From: Bacteroidia bacterium
GTDB lineage: Bacteria; Bacteroidota; Bacteroidia; B-17B0; Aurantibacillaceae
Length of the DNA: 64,000 nucleotides
Assembly: GCA_016787785.1 (NCBI GenBank)
Contig: JAEUTO010000003.1
Location: 247,013 to 311,012, forward strand
Direction of reading: 5' to 3'
The notes under the pieces are model-generated. The model saw only the letters and a list, made by a program, of their open reading frames with translations. It was not told the origin of the DNA and did no database searches. Of the stretch, positions 25,133 through 34,670 are shown one piece after another (the stretch's first letter is position 1; the number at the start of each line of letters is the position of its first letter). The translations under genes were made by a program, and so were the position numbers.

Positions 25133-27541
25133 TTACTCTTTTATTAATCTAACGGTTTTAATTTGTCCGTTATTTTCAGCTTTTAAAATGTACAAGCCAT
25201 TGTTCAGATTAGATAAATTAATAGCGTGTTTACCATCTTGTAATTTTTGACTATAAACAACTTTACCTAATACATCCACAACGTTAATCGTAGTTGCACT
25301 TTCTGTTTCAATTGTGTAAATACCATTACTTGGATTAGGATAAACAGAAATTAATGAAGTACCATTAGTTAAAGATTGTATACCTGTACATGGCGAAACA
25401 GCCTGAGTTAAAGTAAATGTATTACTGCAACCATTTGTAGTTCCCGTAACGGTATAGTTAGTGTTAACAGTTGGAGATATGGCAATAACTGTTGTTGTTG
25501 CAGTTGTATTCCAACTGTACGTTGCTGCACCATTTGCAGTTAAACTTGCTGTTTGGCCAACGCATAATAAACTCGTATTACTTACAGCCGTTACGGTTGG
25601 CAATGTGTTTACCGTTACCATATTTGTAACAACATTTGATTGACAACCTAAACTATTTGTACCAATAACAGAATAAGTTGTAGTTACACTAGGCGTAACA
25701 ACATTAGATGCAGTTGTTGGTCCTGATACCCATGCGTATGTTGAAACGTTACCCGACGCAGTTAAAGTTGTTGTTGAACCGGCACAGATTGTGTTTGTTC
25801 CCACAACTGAAAGCGTAGGACTAACAAATGCCGCAACATTACTGCCAGAGGTAACACCACCCGGAGTAACCCAATTAGATGTAGCACCAGTCAAAGGAAA
25901 GCTCGCTGATAAAGTACCTGTATAAGCATTGCCTGAAGCATCTGTTAAAGTTGTAACTGAAGTGTTAGTGCCAGCTGCAATACCTTGATTAAAATGGTAA
26001 TTAGCTATTAGGCCATTAGCTGTAGTCGCAATTTCACCCGCCATGTTATTTTGAATTTCGCTAACGCATAGCGCTCTGTTCCAAATACGTACCTCATCGA
26101 TATCACCACCAAAGTATTCGGCACCTGTTCCGCCTATTACCAATGGATTGGTTGTGGTTCCAAATGTATAACTTATTGCTGCAGTATTCGAAAGTACACC
26201 GTTAATGTAGATAGATGCTATTGTACCGTTATAAACACCAGCTATGTGCTGCCAAACGCCAATTGTAGGACCAGCAACCGAATTTGCTGCCAAATAATTT
26301 CCAACATTACCATTCCCAATGTAAAACTGGTATTGCGTAGCTCCTCCTCTTCTAAGCATAAACTGCATTTGATTTGCCGGAGCATAATTTCCAACAATTA
26401 TTCCAAGCCCTGTCGTGTTACTTGGTTTTACCCATGCTTCTAAAGTTACTTTATTAAGTGGTGCAAAAGAGGCGCCAATAGCGGTTCCTAAATTTACATT
26501 GTTGCTAGTGCCATTAAAATTGATCGCTGCACCCGGCGCTAAAGAAACTAAACTTGTTGCAGAATTAGTACAACTATTTGCAGCGGTACCAATAACAGTG
26601 TATGTGCTGTTAATCGTAGGGCTCACAACCGGACCACTTGGAAAAAATGAATAAGTTGAAGCGCCACCCGGTACAATTGTAAATGATTGTCCGCTAATGA
26701 TAGTGCCGCTATTTGCTGTTACAGTTGGCGGAGGCAATGGTGTAACAGAGCCTGAAACAACACCACCGGGAGTAACCCAGTTACCGGTGGCTCCGTTTAA
26801 AGTAAAATTATTGAGAGTTCCATTAAAACCGTTAGAAGTAGCGTCGTTTAAAGTAGTAACCGTTGTGTTATTAGCAGCTGCAGTGCCCTGGTTAAAATGA
26901 TAGTTAGCCACAAGGTTTGCAGCGTTTGTAGGTATTTCGCAATTCATAAATGTGTTGATCTCGCAACGTGATCTATTAGTATTCCAAATTCTTAACTCAT
27001 CTACATCACCGTCAAACGACTCTGGAATAACATTTGTTCCAATTATGATTGAATTTGTGGTTGTAGCAAAAGTGTAATTAGAGGCCGTAGTATTACTTGC
27101 AGAAAAAACACCATTTATATAAACAGTGGCAATTGTGCCGTCATAAACACAAGCCACATGCTGCCAAACATTTATTGTTGCTGTGTTTGCTGCGGTAGTA
27201 AGACCGCTATAGCTTGGAGCATTTCCGGGTCCAACTAAAAATAAATACGCATTACCATTTCGGCGCAATAGGAATTGTAATTGGTTGGATGGCGTGCTAT
27301 AGTTACCCACTATACAGCCATTACCAGCTAAAGTGGTTGGCCTAACCCAGGCTTCGACTGTAATTTTTGTTTTCCCTACTAAAGAATTTGTACTAATTGC
27401 TTGCGGAAGTAATACGTTATCGGCGGGCGCATTACTTAAAATGTTTAATGCAGCGCCTGTCTGCGCTTTTAACGAGCTTACATTACAAAGCAGCGTTAAT
27501 ACTGCTATGAAACCCAGTTTTGTAAATAATTGTTTCTTCAT
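25133..27541 (-). CDS. T9SS-exported LamG-domain protein
   Basis: An 802-residue secreted protein. Signal peptide 1-26. Two LamG/concanavalin-like lectin domains lie at about 35-215 and 335-530, each with ITVEAWV/VTLEAWV, GTIATVYINGV or GTIASIYINGV, and a DELRIWN/DEVRIWN strand. Ig/PKD-like linkers with SYSFFPSGPVVSPTINSTYTV-type repeats follow, and a C-terminal T9SS type A sorting domain closes the protein (about 728-802, SVYPNPSNGIYTIE...GLYILKAENNGQIKTVRLIKE). LamG modules bind carbohydrate or adhesive ligands, so it is probably a surface adhesin. It sits directly downstream of the kinase/response-regulator operon, and its promoter carries the same tandem 21-bp sequence. Confidence 0.88.
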   Translation of the reverse strand: MKKQLFTKLGFIAVLTLLCNVSSLKAQTGAALNILSNAPADNVLLPQAISTNSLVGKTKITVEAWVRPTTLAGNGCIVGNYSTPSNQLQFLLRRNGNAYLFLVGPGNAPSYSGLTTAANTATINVWQHVACVYDGTIATVYINGVFSASNTTASNYTFATTTNSIIIGTNVIPESFDGDVDELRIWNTNRSRCEINTFMNCEIPTNAANLVANYHFNQGTAAANNTTVTTLNDATSNGFNGTLNNFTLNGATGNWVTPGGVVSGSVTPLPPPTVTANSGTIISGQSFTIVPGGASTYSFFPSGPVVSPTINSTYTVIGTAANSCTNSATSLVSLAPGAAINFNGTSNNVNLGTAIGASFAPLNKVTLEAWVKPSNTTGLGIIVGNYAPANQMQFMLRRGGATQYQFYIGNGNVGNYLAANSVAGPTIGVWQHIAGVYNGTIASIYINGVLSNTAAISYTFGTTTNPLVIGGTGAEYFGGDIDEVRIWNRALCVSEIQNNMAGEIATTANGLIANYHFNQGIAAGTNTSVTTLTDASGNAYTGTLSASFPLTGATSNWVTPGGVTSGSNVAAFVSPTLSVVGTNTICAGSTTTLTASGNVSTYAWVSGPTTASNVVTPSVTTTYSVIGTNSLGCQSNVVTNMVTVNTLPTVTAVSNTSLLCVGQTASLTANGAATYSWNTTATTTVIAISPTVNTNYTVTGTTNGCSNTFTLTQAVSPCTGIQSLTNGTSLISVYPNPSNGIYTIETESATTINVVDVLGKVVYSQKLQDGKHAINLSNLNNGLYILKAENNGQIKTVRLIKE

Positions 27542-27562
27542 ATTTTATTGTTTTGGTTTACA

Positions 27563-27570
27563 CGAAACTA
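27563..27570 (-). promoter_or_regulatory. Possible -7 element (TAGTTTCG) of the LamG gene
   Basis: The minus strand reads TAGTTTCG, one mismatch from TAnnTTTG, 21 bases before the ATG. The tandem operator begins 22 bases upstream of it. Confidence 0.35.
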
Positions 27571-27592
27571 AAGAATAGAAGAAAGAAGACTT

Positions 27593-27633
27593 TTCCTTAA
27601 AAGTTTAAATTTGTTCCTTAAAAGTTTTATTTG
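27593..27633. promoter_or_regulatory. Tandem 21-bp operator in the LamG gene promoter
   Basis: Two adjacent units begin at 27593 and 27614, both starting TTCCTTAAAAGTTT and ending TTTG. They match, position by position, the two units at 30217-30258 upstream of the kinase gene (shared TTC...A-A-GTTTAAA-TTG). Period 21 bp, two helical turns, as expected for an AraC-type protein or dimer binding one DNA face. The likely binder is the response regulator encoded next door. Confidence 0.65.
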
Positions 27634-27638
27634 AGTTG

Positions 27639-28343
27639 CTAAATTTCAGATGGTAAAATACCATTAACGCGTTTAAAGGCCTCGCTAAACCTACCTTGAC
27701 TTTCGTAATTAAAGCGTGCAGCAACTTCTTTTACCAGTAACTTATCTTTTTTTATTAAATCGAACGCCGACTTCATTTGCAAATCATTAAAGTACTGGTA
27801 AATGGGTTTGTTGTAAACAAGTTTAAAATTCGTTTTAAGTTTACTTACAGATAGGCCAAATTTTTGAGCAATGGCCTCTACACCATCAAACTCGTTGTAA
27901 ATATTGGTGCGCAAGTAGTTTTCAATATCAATAATTACTGCTTTATCAACTTCAGATAAGTTTGTATTGGTATCTGCAATCACTTGTGTTTTTGTTATTC
28001 GTAAAATATTGCCTAATAAATCTGTTTTTTTAATAGGTTTGTTTAAATAACCGGCTGGGTTGGTAGCCATTATTTCCATTAATATCTCCGTATCTGAATG
28101 TGCAGTTATATAAATAAAAGAGGTTTTGGAATTTTGATTTAAAAAACTGCCAATTTCTAAGCCAACACGCTCACGTTCCATTCTGATATCGAGTAAAATA
28201 ATATCAGGCTTAAAACTATTTATTAATTGCATGGCAGATGGCTTATCGTGTGCCATTTGTATTTGCGAATAACCGAACGAAGTTAAATAATCTTTTAACA
28301 CTTCGGCAATCATTACTTCATCTTCAATTATAAGAAATTTCAT
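27639..28343 (-). CDS. Response regulator with AraC-type DNA-binding domain
   Basis: A 234-residue two-component regulator. The receiver domain (1-120) has the acidic pair in IIEDEV, the phospho-acceptor D52 in ILLDIRM, the threonine in YITAHS and the lysine in LNKPIKK. The C-terminal part (about 135-234) is an AraC/XylS-like double helix-turn-helix, with IAQKFGLSVSKLKTNFK and NYESQGRFSEAFKRVNGILPSEI. The start overlaps the kinase gene by 20 bases, so kinase and regulator are translated from one message. Tandem direct repeats in front of both this operon and the LamG gene suggest that it controls both. Confidence 0.92.
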   Translation of the reverse strand: MKFLIIEDEVMIAEVLKDYLTSFGYSQIQMAHDKPSAMQLINSFKPDIILLDIRMERERVGLEIGSFLNQNSKTSFIYITAHSDTEILMEIMATNPAGYLNKPIKKTDLLGNILRITKTQVIADTNTNLSEVDKAVIIDIENYLRTNIYNEFDGVEAIAQKFGLSVSKLKTNFKLVYNKPIYQYFNDLQMKSAFDLIKKDKLLVKEVAARFNYESQGRFSEAFKRVNGILPSEI

Positions 28344-30159
28344 TTTTAATTTTAAAATTTAAATTAAACTCATAACCATTGCTCCCATTAATACTGTATT
28401 TTCCTTTTAGTTGTCGGGTAAAAATATCTATTAGCCGTAAACCTAAACTGCTGGAAAAATCAGAATCGTTCTTAATAAATCCATTTCCGTTATCGGAATA
28501 AATGAACACTACTCTGTTTTGATCTAAGCAATGTATTGTTAGGTTAATTGTGGGGTTGTTTATGCCGTTAAATGCATGTTTTATGGAGTTGGTAATTAAT
28601 TCTGATATTATCATACCAAGCGAGATGCATTGTGTTGTATTTAAGGTTAAGGGTAAAATGCTAAGTTGATAATTAATTTTAAATGTGTTTTCAAAATGGT
28701 ATTTAGCAAGCTCTTCGATGTATTTTTTTAAATCTATTTTTTGTTCTAAGTCATTATTGTAAAGCATTTCGTGTACCAGAGCCATGGCACTAACTCTGCG
28801 TGAAGCATCGTGAATTAGACTATTTTCAATATCTTTATTTTGATGCATTTCTAGCAAGCCACTAATAAATTGTAAATTGTTTTTTACCCGGTGATGAACT
28901 TCCTGTAACAGAACATCTTTTTCTCTGTTTCGCTTCTTCAGCAATTTATTTGCCCTATTTTGAACAAATAGAAAACAGGCTATAATTATTAAGAATGCCA
29001 CACATACAGAAAAAAGGATAAATATTAATTTCTTTTCTTTTTTATCTTTTTCAATAATCTTTTTGCTTGAATTTAGTTTTTCTTCTACCGCCTTCATTTG
29101 TAATTTAATTTTTTCGGTATCGTACTTTTTTGAAATAGCAGCTATTTTTGCTTCATTTTCTTTTGATAGTTCTCTATACTTTTTTAGTGAAGCGGTTGCG
29201 GTATATTTATATCCGTTAAGACTATCTCCAATAAAAAAATATTCAGAAGCCATGTTTTCATAAATCCTGCTTAATAAAAAGTCTGAATCTAAATTTTTCT
29301 TTTTTATTCTTTCAAGTAATTCATAATACAACAGAATGTTCTTTTTACGTAAACCTTTATCTGAAGAGCTATGAGAAACGAATTCTAACTTATTATAAAA
29401 GGCATTCATGGCTTCGCGATTGGCATTTAAGCGAAACCAAGTATCCTCTGCAAATTGATAGCACTTATACGCCGTATCAAATTTGTTTAATTTTGTTAAT
29501 GCAAATCCTAATTCATTATAGGCTGTTGCAATGGCGTATTCGTTTTTTTGCTGTCTGGCAAATTTTAAAGCTAAATTTGTGTAAAATATAGCAGAATCGC
29601 TCCCAACAGATTCATTTTTTATAGCAGCAACACGCCCATAAAAACGTATAATTGTACTTGTATCACTTATTTTATAAGTTCTTAAAATGTTACTTGGTAC
29701 TTTAATAAACTCGTTCGCTAATTTATAATTTCGCGATTTACGATATTGTTCTAACAAATCTACTGCCGATTTAAAATACAAATTTGGGTTGTTGTTTTTT
29801 TGAAAAAAATCATAAACAATTAAATAATTTCTAAAAGCGTCCTCATTATTTCCTGTGTATCGATAATAATCGCCTAAACTCGATAAATATTGCATGTATA
29901 GTGGCTTTGAAACCTTTAACGCAATTTGTTTACAGGTATCTAATTGATTTTTTGCGCTGGAATAATCAGGTTCATTTAAAAGAACTTTAATGAGTTGAAG
30001 CCTGGTTTTTAGTTCTTGTTCATTATTATTTTGTTTATTATAGGCATTTACTTCTTTTTGCAAAATCAATTTACTTTTAGCGTTTTGCTGAGCAAATACA
30101 GTATTAGCGATACTTGCGAACAAAATAAGAACTAAAACTATTTGAAGTTTAATTTTCAA
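28324..30159 (-). CDS. TPR-containing sensor histidine kinase, HisKA_2 type
   Basis: A 611-residue kinase. Signal peptide 1-24, then a periplasmic array of TPR-like helices (about 40-330), a coiled coil, one membrane helix (about 378-400) and a cytosolic kinase core. The dimerisation/phospho-acceptor motif is LLQEVHHRVKNNLQFISG with H422. The ATPase has LGMIISELITNSIKHAFNG (N box), DNGNGF and LGLRLI. This HisKA_2 arrangement with periplasmic TPRs is common in Bacteroidota. The start codon is TTG: an in-frame stop lies at 30181-30183 and no ATG fits. Its partner is the overlapping AraC-type regulator; the ligand is unknown. Confidence 0.9.
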   Translation of the reverse strand: MKIKLQIVLVLILFASIANTVFAQQNAKSKLILQKEVNAYNKQNNNEQELKTRLQLIKVLLNEPDYSSAKNQLDTCKQIALKVSKPLYMQYLSSLGDYYRYTGNNEDAFRNYLIVYDFFQKNNNPNLYFKSAVDLLEQYRKSRNYKLANEFIKVPSNILRTYKISDTSTIIRFYGRVAAIKNESVGSDSAIFYTNLALKFARQQKNEYAIATAYNELGFALTKLNKFDTAYKCYQFAEDTWFRLNANREAMNAFYNKLEFVSHSSSDKGLRKKNILLYYELLERIKKKNLDSDFLLSRIYENMASEYFFIGDSLNGYKYTATASLKKYRELSKENEAKIAAISKKYDTEKIKLQMKAVEEKLNSSKKIIEKDKKEKKLIFILFSVCVAFLIIIACFLFVQNRANKLLKKRNREKDVLLQEVHHRVKNNLQFISGLLEMHQNKDIENSLIHDASRRVSAMALVHEMLYNNDLEQKIDLKKYIEELAKYHFENTFKINYQLSILPLTLNTTQCISLGMIISELITNSIKHAFNGINNPTINLTIHCLDQNRVVFIYSDNGNGFIKNDSDFSSSLGLRLIDIFTRQLKGKYSINGSNGYEFNLNFKIKNEISYN

Positions 30160-30216
30160 AACGTATAAATATAAATAAATTTAAGGTTAAATTACCCATT
30201 CTAATTAAAGTCGCCT

Positions 30217-30258
30217 TTCTGAAAAGGTTTAAAGTTGTTCCAAATAAGTTTAAAGTTG
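30217..30258. promoter_or_regulatory. Tandem 21-bp operator upstream of the kinase/regulator operon
   Basis: Two exactly adjacent 21-base units start at 30217 and 30238. Both contain GTTTAAAGTTG at the same place. They match the units at 27593-27633 in front of the LamG gene. The site lies about 60 bases before the TTG start of the kinase gene, consistent with autoregulation. Confidence 0.65.
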
Positions 30259-30587
30259 TGTTTAATTCATTCTTAATATTCTTCTATAAAAGCCAATAAA
30301 AGTGTTTTGTTGATTAGAAGAGTGTTTAAATTTTCCTTAACTTGTAATTAAAAAAAATATTTGCTCACTTATTTACCTACCTACAATTTTATTGAATTGA
30401 CCCGTAGAATGCAAATTTCAATGCATGCGTTTAGCCGTCAAGCATTGTAAAAGAAAAGGAAATTTGATGTCGATTCAATAGAATTTACTCCCAAACACAC
30501 ACCCTGTTAATCCTCGCCAAAACATTGCTAAGGACTTGAGTACCCGAAATAAAAAAAGAAAATTGTCTTTACTATAAAGAAAATTTA

Positions 30588-30595
30588 TACTTTCG
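30588..30595 (+). promoter_or_regulatory. Probable -7 element (TACTTTCG) of the zinc-ribbon gene
   Basis: TACTTTCG, one mismatch from TAnnTTTG, ends 23 bases before the ATG at 30619. Confidence 0.35.
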
Positions 30596-30618
30596 TAACG
30601 CCAATTAATTTTTTTAAA

Positions 30619-30963
30619 ATGAATGAATATCCTGCTTGTCCAAAATGTAAATGTGAATACACATATTCTACCGGGTCTTTAGTTACCTGCCCTGAATGTT
30701 TTTATGAATGGAATCCTGAAGAGGCCGTTGCCGAATCAGAGGAAATCACAAAAAAAATAGTAGATAGTAATGGAAACGAACTACTCGATGGCGATTCGGT
30801 AGTGGTTATTAAAGATCTGCCGGTAAAAGGCGCTTCCAAATCTGTAAAAGCGGGAACAAAAGTTAAAAATATCCGTTTAACCGATGGCGATCATAATATT
30901 GATTGCAAGATAGAGGGTTTTGGAGCAATGGCCTTAAAATCTGAATTTGTTAGAAAAGCTTGA
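30619..30963 (+). CDS. Zinc-ribbon protein of the PhnA/YjdM family
   Basis: A 114-residue protein with an N-terminal zinc ribbon (C7-x2-C10, C12, then C24-x2-C27) and the PhnA-type C-terminal domain. That domain reads [38 protein letters not shown], then a [11 protein letters not shown] strand. Family members were named for phosphonate use in E. coli, but a phosphonate function is not supported in most genomes and the true role is unknown. It is monocistronic and convergent with murF-alr. Confidence 0.9.
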   Translation: MNEYPACPKCKCEYTYSTGSLVTCPECFYEWNPEEAVAESEEITKKIVDSNGNELLDGDSVVVIKDLPVKGASKSVKAGTKVKNIRLTDGDHNIDCKIEGFGAMALKSEFVRKA

Positions 30964-30972
30964 TCAGAATAA

Positions 30973-33420
30973 TCATTCCTGCACATAAACACGCTTCACC
31001 CGAGCCGAAACATTTGTAAGCACTTCGTAAGAAATAGAATTTAGTGCTGTGGCCATAGCGTTAATTTGTTCAGCATTCTCAAAAATAATTACCTCATCAC
31101 CTTCCTGGCAATTAATTTCGCTAACATCAACCATACACATGTCCATACAAATATTACCAATGGTCTTACAGAATTTACCGGCAATGTAAACACCATATTT
31201 ACCATTTCCTAAGGCTCTGCTAAAACCATCTGCATAACCAATAGGTATGGTTGCAATTTTTGTGTCTTTATCTAATTTGCCATTTCGATTATAACCAACG
31301 GTTTGCGATGCGGAAACATTTTTTATTTGACTAATGCGCGTAATTAAACTTCCTACATTTTCTAACAGCCCCTGCTCGGCACTGTTAACGCCAATACCAT
31401 ACATACCAATACCCAGGCGTACCATATCGTAATGCGCATTTTTAAAACGCGTAATGCCACCTGAGTTACAAAGGTGTTTTAAAACATTATAGCCTAAAGT
31501 CGATTCGATGGCCGCATATGTTTTTTCAAAAATTCGTATTTGCTCGCTTGTAAAATTATCCAAAGCTGCATTATCTGTTCCAACCAAATGAGAAAATACA
31601 GATCTTACTTTTAATTGTGGCAAATTCTTTAATTCTGATGTTAATTTTTCAAGATCGTTTTCTTCAAAACCCAAACGGTGCATGCCTGTATCTATCTTTA
31701 GATGCACGGGATATGGTTCTGTTATTCCTAGTGCATCTAATTTTTTTACAAAAGCTGTTAGCACTTTAAAACTATAGATCTCGGGCTCTAATTGGTAATT
31801 GATAATATCTTCCAACGCATCTTCCTCCGGACTCATAACCATTATTGGCAAAGTAATTTGCGATTGCCTTAACTCTACCCCCTCATCTGCATAAGCCACT
31901 GCCAAATAATTAACGCCAATGTGTTGCAGCGTTTTTGCGATCTCGGCACCACCACTACCATAACCCATTGCTTTTACCATACACATTAATTTTACATTAG
32001 GCGCAATTAACGAGCGGTAATAATTAACGTTATTAATTAACTTATTTAAGTTGATCTCAAAAACAGTATCGTGACTTTTTAGTTGAAGCACACGACTAAT
32101 ATTCTCGAAACCAAAACTGCGTGCGCCTTTTAAGAGTATACTCGCTTCGCTGAACTGATAGTTAATTAATTTAAATTGGTTAATAAAACTTTGTGTATCA
32201 AAAAAGAATAACGAGTTGGCTTTAAATAAAGGTTTGTGATTTGAGATCTCTTTACCAATACCAACAACAAGATCTATTTTGTTTTGGAAAAAAAGCTCCG
32301 CCAGCTGTTTGTAAAGCGAGTGAGCCGAAATACCTGATTGCTCGAGATCAGATACAATAACGATCTTACGAACCCTGCGGTTTTGTTGCGACAAATAATT
32401 TAAAGCAATCTTTATAGAATCAAGGTCTGAATTATAATAATCATTTATGATTAAGGCATTATTGATGCCTGTTTTAATTTCCAAACGCAAAGCAACAGGT
32501 TGTAGTAACGACAAACGCTGAGCAATATCCGCATCCTGAAAACCCAATTGCATTAACGTTGCCGCGCAGGTAGAAGCATTTAAAACAGAAGCCTTATCAG
32601 AAAATGGCATTTTGAAATGATGCGTTGCGGTTGGGCTTTTTAATTCTAAAACATCGTCTTTAAAAGAAATTTTAAGGTCGGCGTCATCAAATTCAGAAAC
32701 AAGAATAGATTTACTTAAAATTTCTGCCGGTAACTGTTCTTTATGCAAACCGTTAATTATCTTTTTATCGCAACGGGCAATTAATTTTAATTTTTCATTT
32801 ATTTTTTGTTCGCGACTCTCAAAACCCTCATCGTGTGCAGAACCTATTGATGTAAACACGCCAATGGTTGGCTGTATGATCTCTACCAACGCATCCATTT
32901 CATTTGGTAAAGATATACCTGCTTCAAAAATTGCCAGGGTATGCGTATGATTTAAATTTAAAACGCTTAAAGGAACACCAATTTGCGAGTTATAACTTTT
33001 TGGGCTTCTGCAAATAGAAAAATTATTTTTTAAAAGCTGGTATAACCATTCTTTTACAACTGTTTTGCCATTGCTACCTGTGATACCAATTACCGGAATA
33101 GTAAACTGTTTGCGATGAAATGCCGCCAACTTTTGAATAGCTTTTAACGGATCGTTTGAAACAATAAAAGAAACATCTGCATTCTTATATTTAGAAATAT
33201 CGAATTCATTTTCCTGGATCAAAAACGACTTCACTCCTTTTTCAATAAGATCTGCAATATAATTGTGTCCGTTATTGCGCGAGGTCTTTAAGGCAATGAA
33301 CAGAGTATCTGCCGGAGATTGTAATGCGCGACTGTCGTTTAAAAAAATACTGGTCTTATTGTTAGTGCCACCGGTAAATTTAGAATTTGTGATCTCTGCT
33401 ATTTGTTGCAGGTTGTACAT
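30973..33420 (-). CDS. Bifunctional MurF-alanine racemase fusion
   Basis: An 815-residue fusion typical of Bacteroidota that makes D-alanine and adds D-Ala-D-Ala to the UDP-MurNAc-tripeptide of peptidoglycan. Residues 1-440 are MurF-like with the ATP loop GITGSNGKTVVKEW, FEAGISLPNEM and NDYYNSDLDSIKIAL. Residues 450-815 are a fold-type III alanine racemase. In that half K483, in MVKAMGYGSGG, binds PLP, and GMHRLGF, RLGIGMYGI and VGYNRNG follow. The GYNR motif supplies the tyrosine base region. It starts 9 bases after tdk ends, so the two form an operon. Confidence 0.95.
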   Translation of the reverse strand: MYNLQQIAEITNSKFTGGTNNKTSIFLNDSRALQSPADTLFIALKTSRNNGHNYIADLIEKGVKSFLIQENEFDISKYKNADVSFIVSNDPLKAIQKLAAFHRKQFTIPVIGITGSNGKTVVKEWLYQLLKNNFSICRSPKSYNSQIGVPLSVLNLNHTHTLAIFEAGISLPNEMDALVEIIQPTIGVFTSIGSAHDEGFESREQKINEKLKLIARCDKKIINGLHKEQLPAEILSKSILVSEFDDADLKISFKDDVLELKSPTATHHFKMPFSDKASVLNASTCAATLMQLGFQDADIAQRLSLLQPVALRLEIKTGINNALIINDYYNSDLDSIKIALNYLSQQNRRVRKIVIVSDLEQSGISAHSLYKQLAELFFQNKIDLVVGIGKEISNHKPLFKANSLFFFDTQSFINQFKLINYQFSEASILLKGARSFGFENISRVLQLKSHDTVFEINLNKLINNVNYYRSLIAPNVKLMCMVKAMGYGSGGAEIAKTLQHIGVNYLAVAYADEGVELRQSQITLPIMVMSPEEDALEDIINYQLEPEIYSFKVLTAFVKKLDALGITEPYPVHLKIDTGMHRLGFEENDLEKLTSELKNLPQLKVRSVFSHLVGTDNAALDNFTSEQIRIFEKTYAAIESTLGYNVLKHLCNSGGITRFKNAHYDMVRLGIGMYGIGVNSAEQGLLENVGSLITRISQIKNVSASQTVGYNRNGKLDKDTKIATIPIGYADGFSRALGNGKYGVYIAGKFCKTIGNICMDMCMVDVSEINCQEGDEVIIFENAEQINAMATALNSISYEVLTNVSARVKRVYVQE

Positions 33421-33429
33421 AGCGCGCGT

Positions 33430-34005
33430 TTATTTTTTAAAATTCTTATTGAAACAATTCCTGCATAAAGGTTCGTAGCTATCTGTCTCACCCAACACAA
33501 CTAAACTTTCCTCATTTGTTTTGCGGTGACTTACGTAAGCTAAATTACCACATTGCATGCAAATGGCATGTACTTTTGTAACATATTCTGCCGTTGACAT
33601 TAAATTTGGAATAGGGCCGAAAGGTTTGCCCGTATAATCCAGGTCTAATCCGGCAACAATAACCCTAATACCTCTATCGGCGAGCTGATTACAAACGTAT
33701 GGAAGCTCATTGTCAAAGAATTGTGCCTCGTCAATACCCACCACATCTACATCGGTGGCCAATAATAATATATTAGCGCTTGAAGGAACAGGTGTACTCA
33801 TGATCTCAATGCCCTGATGGCTCACCACTTTAAATTCGTCATAGCGTGTATCAACAGTGGGCTTAAAGATCTCTACCTTTTGTTTGGCAAACTGTGCGCG
33901 CTTTAAACGCCTGATCAATTCCTCAGTCTTACCCGAAAACATAGATCCTACGATAACCTCTATCCATCCCCGCTTGCGCTCGTTATTATTATTTTCTAAA
34001 AACAT
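33430..34005 (-). CDS. tdk: Thymidine kinase
   Basis: A 191-residue type II thymidine kinase for thymidine salvage. The P-loop is GSMFSGKT (K26), the catalytic glutamate is in GIDEAQFF (E93), and the structural zinc is held by C149-x2-C152 and C181-x2-C184. The lasso region [14 protein letters not shown] follows. A short polar N-terminal extension ([10 protein letters not shown]) precedes the core. It is the first gene of the leftward tdk-murF/alr pair and divergent from the unknown gene at 34095. Confidence 0.96.
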   Translation of the reverse strand: MFLENNNNERKRGWIEVIVGSMFSGKTEELIRRLKRAQFAKQKVEIFKPTVDTRYDEFKVVSHQGIEIMSTPVPSSANILLLATDVDVVGIDEAQFFDNELPYVCNQLADRGIRVIVAGLDLDYTGKPFGPIPNLMSTAEYVTKVHAICMQCGNLAYVSHRKTNEESLVVLGETDSYEPLCRNCFNKNFKK

Positions 34006-34094
34006 TGTTTAAAAGGCGTTAAAAACAAAACTTAAAAGTAGTGTAAGATGTGGCAAAATCAAATTATATTTAATAATATAATTATTCACAAAAG

Positions 34095-34670
34095 ATGCAG
34101 TTAGAGAAGGTATTACATAAAATTCAGTCGCAGATCAATGACCTGGCTCCTACGCTTGAGTTATTTATTGATGAAACGATCCAACCTTCGGTAGAGAGCT
34201 GCGAAAAACTGCAACAACAGTTAAATCTTATACAAGAGAATTTAGCAGTTTATAAATACAACAAAATAAATAAGGAGATCTCGCCCAGTTTTAGCATTCA
34301 CGCAAAAGTGAGTGAAAAAGAATTGCCAAAAGAGAAGATCGAAGAAATAAAAAACGACATTAAAGTTACCATTCACGAAGAAAGGCCTGATCTTTCTATG
34401 CCTAAGGTAAAAGTTGAGGAAGAGGTAAAAGAAAGTCAGAAAAATTTGACGGATATTACTGTTGGCATAAATGATAAATTCCGTTTTATTAATGAGCTGT
34501 TCAAACAAAACAGCTCAGAATACAATATCGCTATTGAACAGTTAAACGCCCTAAAAACATGGCATGATACTGAAATTTATCTTAACAGTTTAAAACCTTT
34601 GTATGGATGGAAAGACAACTCTGAAGTTGCCACCTACTTTTTTTCTCTCATAAAAAAACGTTTTAATTAA
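34095..34670 (+). CDS. Conserved hypothetical cytosolic protein
   Basis: A 191-residue protein without signal or membrane helix. The N-terminal 60 residues are helical (LEKVLHKIQSQINDLAPTLELF). A charged, lysine/glutamate-rich linker (about 70-120) follows. The C-terminal block (about 125-190, DITVGINDKFRFINELFKQNSSEYNIAIEQLNAL then YGWKDNSE) is the best conserved-looking part and recalls an uncharacterised Bacteroidota family. It has a one-base overlap with the following M28 peptidase gene, so translation is coupled. I cannot assign a function. Confidence 0.7.
   Translation: MQLEKVLHKIQSQINDLAPTLELFIDETIQPSVESCEKLQQQLNLIQENLAVYKYNKINKEISPSFSIHAKVSEKELPKEKIEEIKNDIKVTIHEERPDLSMPKVKVEEEVKESQKNLTDITVGINDKFRFINELFKQNSSEYNIAIEQLNALKTWHDTEIYLNSLKPLYGWKDNSEVATYFFSLIKKRFN

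Larger units (their letters stand above)
30160..30618. other. 459-base intergenic region with regulatory sites only
   Basis: A long non-coding gap between the divergent kinase gene and the zinc-ribbon gene. It holds the tandem operator at 30217-30258 and promoter-like elements near both ends. I found no convincing reading frame, tRNA or stable RNA structure between about 30300 and 30580. A small RNA cannot be excluded. Confidence 0.6.
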
